This document shows positions 56,008 to 64,000 of a stretch of 64,000 nt of DNA, one piece after another. The stretch's first letter is position 1. Every line of letters starts with the position of its first letter. The notes beneath the pieces were generated by a model. That model did not search any database and was not told the DNA's origin. It worked only from the letters and a program-made list of their open reading frames with translations. The position numbers were made by a program, and so were the translations under genes. The stretch is from assembly GCA_963575745.1 (NCBI GenBank), contig CAUYUJ010000889.1, positions 1-64,000 of the forward strand. Direction: 5' to 3'. This DNA is from Prorocentrum cordatum (taxonomy: Eukaryota; Sar; Dinophyceae; Prorocentrales; Prorocentraceae).

Positions 56008-58443
56008 GTGGGTTGCGCGGCCTTCGGGAAGTCTTGGCATAAGTGCTACGACGGATGTTTCAGCAAATTCCACCGCTTCAAGTGCGCGAAGATCTTCTTG
56101 CATGGCATGAAGAAGCTAAGCATCGTGCAAGTCTACACCAGAGATTGCAATGCGAAGTGCGACTTCGCGAATCCTAAGTTCTCCGTGGAAACGACGCTGG
56201 TCATCAACCGCGATTTGCAAGACGCGATCTACGAAGGACTTCGTGGACACCGCGCCCATGGACCAGTTGGAGATCGCGATGCTAGAGGCCCTGAAGTTCG
56301 TCGTTCCGATCGCGGGTGTGACCGACGGCCGCGGCGACGTCGACGAGGACTCCCGGCGGGTGCTTCAGGGCGGAGCGAAGCCAGATGCATGGAAAGCCTC
56401 AAGTGCCCATTCGGATGCGGCGCGGTCTTCAAAGATGGCCAGCAGTCCCACCAGAAGGAGATGGGGGGGGAAGGGCAAAGGCAGAGGCAAGGGCAAGGGC
56501 AACGGAAGGACAGGCAATAATAACAAAGACACGGACGTGACAGGGGGCAGCAAGAAGTCGCCGCCGCCGCCGACGTGGAAGCCAGACTCAGCCAGCCGGC
56601 TGAAAAAAACATCGCTCGCAAAGAGCATTTCGAGCCCGAAGTCCCCATCGCAAGAAGAAGAAATTTCAGGGCGAGGGCGGCGCGGTGCCGGATGCGTCGG
56701 AGGCGCAGGGCTCAGGGGGCGCCGCCAGCTCGACCCAGTCTCCGCCGCCCCAGCCCGACGCGGGCAGGGGCAAGGGCAGAGGCAGAGGCAGAGCAGGCGG
56801 GGGCAAGGGCAGCGCCGACGGCAACGGCGAGGCCGTCGCCGACGCCGCGGACACGGCGGAGTCTTGGGAGAACACCGCCGCCATCATTCCGAGCACGCCT
56901 CCGCCGCGTCCAGACCCAACCGTGTCAGATGATGAAGTGGATGGTGACGCAATCATCGCGCCCGTCCCTGACCCTAGCGTGACATCGCGGGAGAGGCTTT
57001 TCCTGGGCGACCTCTACCTTGCAGTTTTCAGCGTGATCCGCAAGGTCCCAGGTGAGAAGGTTAAGCGTGGCGCTATCAAGTGGGCGCGCTCGCAGGGTAT
57101 CTTCTTCGCTCTGACGGGCAAGTTGATGGATGGCATTGCAGCTGTGTGTCCACGGCTCCACGGCGCAACGAAGTGGTCGCAAGTCAGCGCGGCCCCGAGG
57201 TCGAAGGTCGCCGCCGAGCACGCAGGCGCTCCAGGAGTCGAGGCGGGCGTGGCATCACACATCGCCGCGCCCATCAACTGTGCCTCGCCGAAAGTCGTGG
57301 ACGAGAAATCGGAGATGACAAAGATGAAGATGTCTAAGCTCGAGAGTCTTTGGGATGATGTGAAGATGATCGTTGACCTGTCTATGTCCCCCCTCAAGAA
57401 TGACGCGGCCACGCCAGCCGCCGCGCAGCCCGCGCTCAACGAGGTCAGTTCGGCAATGTTCAATTCCATGCGTAAGGAGTTCCCCAGAGAGAGTTTTGAG
57501 ATCGACGCTGTCGTCAGCTTTCAGCAGACACGTATGAAGGTCAATGACATCTTCAAGCGCCGCGACCTCATCGCGCCTCTGCTCCGTGATATGGCGGGAA
57601 ACTGGTCTGTGGCCGCCCCCCGGCGCCTGCGGGCGATCTTCCCGGATGCGTTGGCCGCCAAGACCTTCTGTCGGTGGGGGTGTTCCAATGGCTGGGATCG
57701 TCGCGGTCCAGGAAGCACTGCAGAGCAGAGAGCACACTTCAGATTTGTTTGCGCCCATTGCCAGCTCAACGGTGCAGGGGGCAGCGTCCAGGGGGAGCCC
57801 TGCGCTGCTCTGCAACCTGATATCAACGACCTTCTTGTCCAATGGTGCGCCCAGGTTCCGCGTGGAGTGCGTCATGGGCTTCCTCGATGCACTTTGCACT
57901 GGCAGTGCAAAGATCAGCAAGCATTCGCTCGTCCCAGAGCTCGCCATGACATCTGACAGCATCGAGTTTGTCTCGCGTGTCGACGTCCACCTCCTGCATG
58001 GCGCTAACAACGCAGTCCTCGATTGGGAGACTGGGCAGAGATGCTGGCACTCGCATCCCAGGAAGATTCCACGCCATCTACGCTGTCTGCATGTGTCCAG
58101 AGTCGCCCGGTGCCCATCCAGGACCACAACAGGAAGCAGGGCCCCACCATGTTCGGAGAGAAGCAAGTTGCCAACCAGCCTGAGTCAAAGAAGGGCGGCG
58201 GCGATAAGGCGACCGATACCGACCTCGCCATTGCCCCCGCTGGCGGTACGGAGCTGAAGGATGATGCGGCTGATGGACGGGGCAGACATCGCCCTGGTTC
58301 GAGGACCGCCACCGGATGCGCTTCCTCGAGATACGCATGGAGGCGATCTCCCGGGAGATGCACAAGGCGGCGCTGGACTTCCAGGGTGTTTTTTTTTTCT
58401 GTCAGATAACGGTCTCGAGGGTGTCTACGTGGACCCAGTATGA
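56008..58443 (+). pseudogene. long Gly/Lys-rich protein downstream of DNMT, unknown
   Basis: Frames joined at shifts near 56240, 56670, 57655 and 58025 form a coherent protein: HKCYDGCFSKFHRFKCAKIF (Cys-rich), VQVYTRDCNAKCDFANPKFS, DQLEIAMLEALKFVVPIAGV, a GKGKGRGKGKGNGR stretch, an acidic TVSDDEVDGDAI stretch, then a helical region (FLGDLYLAVFSVIRKVPGEK, VDEKSEMTKMKMSKLESLWD, FQQTRMKVNDIFKRRDLIAP), then FRVECVMGFLDALCTGSAKI, SIEFVSRVDVHLLHGANNAV and finally FEDRHRMRFLEIRMEAISRE up to a T10 run near 58390. Frame changes could be mutations or introns. No family recognised. Possibly a partner ORF of the DNMT-bearing unit. Confidence 0.45.
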
Positions 58444-58488
58444 TGCGGGAGCGGCGCGTGGTGCGTCGAGGCAGGCCGCGCCGTTCAA

Positions 58489-59104
58489 TTGATTTTCAGT
58501 GGCCCCCTCAGCCTGATATCGTCTGTGGGTTCCTTCAAGGTCGGCGAGGTGGACGGCGCGGGGATCCGCGCGCGCTGCAAGACCAACGCCTCGCCAACCA
58601 TGGGAGGCGCCTACATCAACGAGTACGCTGGCGCGGCCAATGAAGGCGACGTGCGACGGGGAGCCCGTGGAGTCGCCTGGAATGAACATCAGCAGCAGGA
58701 TTCATCAGGTTGGGGCCACGCACTCCAAGACAATAGTGCCACCTCCTTTGCCCGCGAAGATCCCGATTTAATTTTTCCACGCGACAGTCCTTCCACATTT
58801 CCATGGCAAATGCGTCGAGCTGACGCGGCCGTGGATCGACGTGGAGGCGCGCGAGACAACCGCAGACATGAAGACATTCAACGCCGCGGATCTGTCCGGG
58901 AAGGCCCTCTTGCTCAAGGCCAAGGCCGCCCAGCAGGCAGCGGGTGGTGCAGAGGGCGAGGCCGCCAAGGCCGCGCTTGAGATTGCTGAGAAGGATGAGT
59001 GGATGCGGGTTGCTAAACACCTTTTGGAGTGGTCTCAGGCTCGGGGCGAGGAACGCTTCTCTTTCTGTACCCCTCTGTTCGGCCCCGTGCAAGCGCGCGC
59101 ATAG
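58489..59104 (+). pseudogene. C-terminal fragment(s) of the same unknown protein
   Basis: One frame (from 58489) gives SVGSFKVGEVDGAGIRARCK, TNASPTMGGAYINEYAGAAN; a shift gives ESPGMNISSRIHQVGATHSK; and a final frame (58841-59104) gives MKTFNAADLSGKALLLKAKA, AQQAAGGAEGEAAKAALEIA, EKDEWMRVAKHLLEWSQARG and stops at TAG 59102. The end is strongly helical. Function unknown. Confidence 0.4.
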
Positions 59105-59755
59105 GGCTCAGGGTGGCTCCGGGGCCTCAGAAAGTCGAACAACACAGAACAAGAAACAGCCGTTGAAACAAACGTGGGGCACGTCTTTGCACTGAGCCCC
59201 TAATTGATATGTTTGAGTGTTTGGGCCTTCCAATCTCGCTGGCCTCGCTAGCGCGGCGTTCTCCAAGACGCGCGCGGTCGCGCACGTCTTTGCGTTGGGC
59301 CCCAGGAGATGTCCAGCAGATGCACTTGCGTTGGGCTCGGGGTGCTTCTTCTGATAACGCATGCTTGACGAGGAATTGGAGTTTGCTTTAATTAGCCGTT
59401 GCACGTGGCACGCGGCTCTGTGGGCGCGTGGGTTTTTCGCCGCCGCCAAGAAACCCTGGGGTTTGAGGGCTCACCTGGCCGCCTGGCCCGTCGATAGCGG
59501 CGGCGGCCGAAGGCTGCGTCGCGGGCAGGCCCGACGGCGATCAAGCCGGCACCGCGCCAGCACAGACAACATAACAATGCTAAACCCCAATCGCACATGC
59601 ACGCGCGCGCGCTGTCAGCCTGTCAGCCCATCAGCTAGCAATTGTTGTGAAGTTGGGTCGATATTGCAGCTTCAGTGGGGGCAGGGGAAATCATCCGACG
59701 CGGCTCCACCGTCGTATCCGGCGCATTTCGGTTATTTCAAGCGCTGCGCGCTCCA
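59105..59755. other. no supported gene
   Basis: Contains two related sites, GGGGCACGTCTTTGCACTGA (59173) and CGCACGTCTTTGCGTTGGGC (59281). No coding frame recognised. Confidence 0.5.
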
Positions 59756-60135
59756 GCCAGCCATTCTGGACAAGCTTGGGTGTCTAGGATATCAGGGTAA
59801 TCTTGGGTGTATTCGGTGCGTGTGGTCTTCTTGGGTATATAGGAAACCATGGGCGTCTAAGGGTCTAGTGTCTGTTGGCCATCCTGGGCATTTCTGGCAT
59901 CTTGGGCGCCCGTCTTGGGTAGTTTGGGTATTGTGTGTCTTGGGTAGTCTTGGGTAGATTGACTCTCTTGGGCGCCCTGGGTTTATTGGGTCTATTGCGT
60001 ATATTTGGTGCATTGGGTATTTTGTGCGTCTTGGGTAGATGGTTTCCTTGCGTTTGATATATATTGGGTGCGTTGGGTATATGTGGGCCGCCTTGGGAGT
60101 ATAGGGCCGCCTTGGGCGTCTAGGTGGTTGGGCCG
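59756..60135. repeat. degenerate CTTGGGTAT/GTCTTGGGC repeat
   Basis: About 380 bp of 8-12 bp degenerate repeats built on CTTGGGTAKTTTGGGTRT. Frames are not coding. Confidence 0.75.
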
Positions 60136-60750
60136 TCTTGGGCGTCTTGGACGATCTTGGGTTTAGGCGTGGGTGTGCGTCGCACTCTCGCACTCGTGCA
60201 CTCCAGCACTCCAGTGCGGCTTCTCTTTGCAAGCGAGAAGCACAACATTCGTAATCATCGGTTGGACAACGCCCCATCCCACGCCGACCGCGCCCTATTA
60301 TATTCCATGCGCTACGCGTCACGCCCTGATTGCATTCGCGCGTCCTGGACGTGTTGTTCAAATCCAAGCGCTGACGCGCGCCCCGATGCCCCTGTATTGT
60401 TATGAAACACATGCGTACGTATAATCATACTATCATATAAGCAGCGATGCGATGCCTTGACAATAGACAAGCCGATATGACAACATGTTGTCTTACACGC
60501 TTGCCGTGCCAACAGAAATCGTACATGGTTTGACGCGCAAGCGCCTTGCGCATAAACTCAAAAATGCGATGATGCGACACACACAATAAACAGTATTTCA
60601 GCACATATGACGTTTTCCTACCGTATCAGTACACATGTGGCGCACCAGCCATCGCCTCCATCTACCATTCCGTTCCTTCTCCTACCTCGCCCCTTCCTTC
60701 CTTTTCGTTAAGTCGCCGCCCCCCCCTCCCCCCCGGACTTCCCAGGACTC
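60136..60750. other. no supported gene
   Basis: Includes an AT-richer stretch (60410-60700). Nothing recognised. Confidence 0.5.
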
Positions 60751-61389
60751 ATGAAAACGGGTTCCGCGCATCCCTACTGCTGGCGGCGGCGGCGTCGGCG
60801 GCGGCGCTGGCCCAGCCGCCGCAGGGCGGCCAGGGCGACTGAGGCTCATCTTCCGCGGCGCAGCCTTCACACGCGGAGGCGGCGTTGGGAACCAATGCCG
60901 CTGCTTATTCCACGCCGGCCCCTCCGCGCGGGGGGGCCCGCGCGGGGCCGCGCGCCCTTCCGTCGCGCCCGCCCCCGCCGCCCCCGCCCCCGCCGCGTGC
61001 GCCCCACCAGTAGGCTCCTCCGCCGCATCCGCCCCCGCCGCCTCCACCTCCGTTGGCTTCGCCGCCCCCTGCCGCCGTTGCCTCCGCCGCCTGCGCTTGC
61101 ATCCGCCTCCGCAGCCGCGCTCGGCGGCTGCAACGCGGTCAGGAACGCTTCAGTTGCGCCCGCGCACGCGCCCGCAGCTGCGTCCGACATGGCTGGGTTA
61201 TGCTGCTGGGTGCTGTGGTTGCGCTGGTGCTGCTGGTGGCGCTGGCGCGCTGCTGGTCGCGCTGGTCGCGCTGCCGCGCCGCAGCCCGCGCCGCCGACGG
61301 AGCCCGCCGCCCGCGCGCGGGAGCTCCCGCAAGCCCCCCTCCAACGCCAGAGCGGCAATGGTTGGGCGCAAATTGGCACCGACCTCACT
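60751..61389. other. GCC/CGC-rich low-complexity sequence
   Basis: Open on both strands because of composition (CCGCCGCC and GGCGGC runs); Arg/Pro/Ala-rich in every frame. No motif supports a gene. Confidence 0.5.
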
Positions 61390-61640
61390 CCTCCAAAGCG
61401 ATCGAAGTCGCTATCCGCCCCCCTCGCCATCCGCCCCCCAGCGATCGGAATCGCCATGCGATCGAAGTCGCTATCCGCCCCCCTCGCCATCCGCCTCCCA
61501 GCGATCGAGACCGCTATGCGATCGAACTCGCTATCCGCCCTAATCGCCCCGCGCATCCCAGCGATCGAAGTCGCTATGCGATCGAACTCGCTATCTGCCT
61601 CCCTCGCCCTCCACCCCCCAGCGGTCAAAACCGCCACTCG
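61390..61640 (+). repeat. 60-bp tandem repeat with AGCGATCG hairpins
   Basis: Four to five units of 60 bp, GCGATCGAACTCGCTATCCG followed by CCCCCTCGCCATCCGCC and CCCAGCGATCG. One plus frame reads as an exact 20-residue repeat (SLSAPLAIRPPAI), open from 60751 to 61833. AGCGATCGAAGTCGCT contains the 5-bp inverted pair AGCGA/TCGCT. Similar motifs recur at 63757-63800 and 63972-63990. Confidence 0.85.
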
Positions 61641-61814
61641 GTCATGCCTTTCACCCCCCATCCACCATCTCATCCAACATCCCTCTCGCAGTTTTTCGCC
61701 CCCGAGATCGGCGCCCCAATCGCCGACGCGCCAGAATTCAGTTGGCCTTGTCCGCCACCCGCCATCGCCGCGCGGGCGGCCGGCGGCGCGGCGGGCGGCG
61801 GGCTGCCAGCCCCG

Positions 61815-62110
61815 CGGCCCGCGGAAGGTGTGATCCTCAGCTCAACGCCCTCCCGACCGCGCTCGGGCCCGTTCTGGCGCGCCTCCCGAGCGCCTCCTCG
61901 GCTGCCGCAGCTGCGGGCCACGCAAACTGCGCGCGGGCCCCTCCTCGGCTGCCGCCGCGGTCCGCTGAGGGCGTTATCCTCGACGCCCCCCCGGCCGCAC
62001 TCGGGCCCGCTCTGGCGCGCCTTCCGAGCCCCTCCTCGGCTGCCGCCGCTGCGGGCCACGCGGACCGCGTGCGGGCCCCTCCTCGGCAGCCGCCGCTGCG
62101 GGCCCCCCCT
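61815..62110. repeat. ~143-bp tandem duplication
   Basis: Two units from about 61827 and 61971 share GACCGCGCTCGGGCCCG / GGCCGCACTCGGGCCCG, CTCCTCGGCTGCCGC and GCGGGCCACGC. Confidence 0.75.
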
Positions 62111-62521
62111 GCGGCTGCCGCGTGCGACGTTGCGTCTATCACGCGCCGCCCGCCTTGCTCGCCTTGGCCACTCACATCTTGGCCGATGCGATCGCCTTCT
62201 CGGTGCTGCCGTACTTCGCGAACTTATGCGCCACCGACTGGCCTGGCCCGCGCTGGCCTGTCCTGCAGAGGACCTGGGACCTGCTCCACTCGACGCTGAA
62301 CGTTGGCTTCGCTTTCTTACGGAGCTTGCTTGCCTTGCCTTTCTGGCATAGCTTGCCCGTCTTGCTTTTCGTGTCCTTCTTGTCTTTATGTTCCTTATTG
62401 TCTTTCTTGCCCGCCTAGGTCTTCTTGCCCTTCCGAGGTGATGGAAGTTATCTTCATCGCTGCCCCTCCCCCCTCGCCCCAGAGGGCCTTCGATGACATG
62501 TCCTCCCATTGGGGGATGACT

Positions 62522-63736
62522 TTATCTACCGCGCTCCTCATCGACCCTCCTGGCTCCGTGGTGCTGTTGGTGACTTCCTATTCCTTGCCTCCGCGGTCTT
62601 GACAGCCGCTCCCGTCGTCTCGGCCTCAGCGTCGCCACCGTCGGAGTGGTCGCGCTCGCCGTCGGAGCCGTCGGCGCGGTCGCTCTCGCTGTCGGGCGTT
62701 TCTTATTGCTCTCCTTCAGCTGCGCTGTGATTTTGTCCCCGGCCTCCTCCGCGGAGACGGGGCTCGCGCGCAGCTCGGCCTTTGGCGCGCCAGGTGTGCC
62801 GGGGGCACTGACGTCGCCGATCGGAAGGGCTGCTTGCGCCGACGGCTGGTATCGCCTGTAGCTGATGGCCCTGGCGTCGCTACGGTCGCTCCTCTCGACG
62901 GGCTGCGTCGCGAGGTCCATCGACGGCGACGCAGTCATCGCCTTGAGTCTCGCTTTCCTCTCGCGCATGGGGACGCCGTCAGCGAGCGCGAGGAACTGCG
63001 CGGCATCGAGCGGAAATCCCACGGGGCTAGCTTCGTTGAGCGCCCGAATGTAGATCTCGCCGTGGGTCCCAGCGAAATCTGTCAACCTCGCGGGGGGCGC
63101 CGCCGCGAACGACGACGCGGCAGCGGCCAACTGCTTGCGCGCCTTCCACGGGATGAGCTTCCCGACGCACGTCTTCGCCCTCTTGAAGAAGCCACGGGGG
63201 GCCACGGGGCACTGGCGCAGCGCCCAATTGACGCCCTGCACCTGCAAGGCGATGCAGGTCGCCGCCCGGGCCGTCGGCTCGCTTGCGGTGCGCCGCACGA
63301 GGGCCTTGCAGCGTTGGAGCACGACCCCAGCGCGGCCCAGGAAGTCGTTGCCCGCATCCAGGATGATCTCCCACTGCTTCGCCGTCGGGTAGGCAGTGAT
63401 GGCAGTGAAATCCTGCTGGGGCGTGCGCGACGAGCAGAGCAGCTGCTGGCTCGCCGCCGCGTTGACCTGCAGCACCCTCGCCGAGGCCGTCGCGAGCGAG
63501 GTGGCCACTGCGAGGAGCTCATCCCGCTTCTTCGCGCTACAGGGCAGCTCGGCGATCGCCACCGCGAGCTCGGCGGAGCCCTCGGCGGCAATGAACGTCT
63601 ACGACTGCATCATGGACGACGCCACGGCGGCCTGGGCATTCAGGAGCTTCTGCCGCGCCTCGCCGCCCTTCGGGAGCTTCGCGAGGAAGCTGGTGGCGGC
63701 CCTTAGCTGCGCCAGCAACTCTTGGACGTCCGACAT
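62522..63736 (-). CDS. Ala-rich helical protein, unknown; internal TAG
   Basis: The minus-strand frame from ATG at 63736 reads MSDVQELLAQLRAATSFLAK, LPKGGEARQKLLNAQAAVAS, meets TAG at complement 63601-63599, and continues in the same frame for 350 codons (ELPCSAKKRDELLAVATSLA, TAITAYPTAKQWEIILDAGN, VGKLIPWKARKQLAAAASSF, HGEIYIRALNEASPVGFPLD). The text is helical and Ala-rich, without membrane segments; the last 80 residues are Thr/Pro/Arg-rich and may be out of frame. The stop after codon 45 implies a pseudogene, an intron, or initiation at 63562. Plus-strand frames over the same span are Arg-rich shadows. Family unknown; it could be the leader of another LINE. Confidence 0.4.
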
Positions 63737-64000
63737 CGCGATCTGCGCCTGCAGCCGCGCGAGCGATCGCAATCGCTACCCTCGAGCGATCGCCGGCAGC
63801 TCCTACGCCACAAGGCGACTGGAGGGGAGGGCGCGCCGCGCTCCGCGGCACGCTGCTCCCGCGGCGCCGATGGGCGCCCAGCGCGTGGCTCGCGACATGC
63901 GCTACACCGCGCGCGCAGACAAAACGGCTGCAGCACAGACGTTCGCGCACAACGCGACGCCCCACTACCTACCTCAAGCGATCGCCGTCGCTACCTCCCT
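63737..64000. other. GCGATCGC-containing region, no gene seen
   Basis: Contains GAGCGATCGCAATCGCTACC, CTCGAGCGATCG and, at the end, AAGCGATCGCCGTCGCTACC, matching the hairpin motif of the 60-bp repeat. Confidence 0.5.

Overview
The window looks like nuclear DNA of a dinoflagellate; the species cannot be named from sequence alone. The evidence is a relict dinoflagellate spliced leader (24532-24568), non-LTR and Ty1/copia elements with motif sets I know from dinoflagellates, high GC with long CG-alternating tracts, and very heavy simple-repeat load. Intact conventional genes are scarce. Almost everything coding is retroelement-derived and broken by frameshifts or stops. Element family assignments rest on motifs I recognise by eye; no search was run.

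Layout. 1-7,800: tandem and simple repeats, then four copies of a ~0.8-1.3 kb GC-rich dispersed element and a TATG-rich block. 8,860-10,345: a membrane-protein pseudogene whose first exon recurs as an inverted copy at its 3' side. 10,860-21,200 (minus): LINE-1W, a non-LTR retrotransposon with zinc ribbon/coiled coil/Pro-rich leader, RNase H, endonuclease, reverse transcriptase, C2H2 fingers and a methyltransferase-like tail, split by a fifth copy of the dispersed element (about 13,006-14,583). 21,400-24,530: a second 102-bp array, a candidate membrane-protein exon pair, a ~0.7 kb foldback repeat and a small terminal-inverted-repeat element. 24,532-30,650 (plus): LINE-2W, beginning at two tandem spliced-leader relics. 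30,650-35,820: a ~200-bp array, a large head-to-head inverted repeat (ATC tract / ~90-bp units / spacer / inverted ~90-bp units / GAT tract), and a third, inverted 102-bp array. 36,000-39,900: one possible hypothetical ORF and long GAT microsatellites. 39,921-41,138: a multi-exon membrane-protein candidate. 41,580-49,615: a decayed Ty1/copia element (Gag, CCHC, protease, zinc/coiled coil, a PPC-motif module, integrase, RT, RNase H). 51,800-53,010: minisatellites. 53,461-54,990: a nearly full-length cytosine-5 DNA methyltransferase frame with two internal stops, followed by a long decayed Gly/Lys-rich protein (56,020-59,104). 59,700-64,000: degenerate repeats and one minus-strand Ala-rich ORF.

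Common threads. Methyltransferase-like motifs appear in three places: the LINE-1W tail (LHLFSG, GPPCETWS), the copia element (EPPCKAFSQ) and the DNMT frame (motifs I, IV, VI, VIII, IX, X). Several repeat families (102-bp array, dispersed GC-rich element, small TIR element) occur at several sites in both orientations, so the window appears to have been built by repeated insertion, inversion and retroposition.
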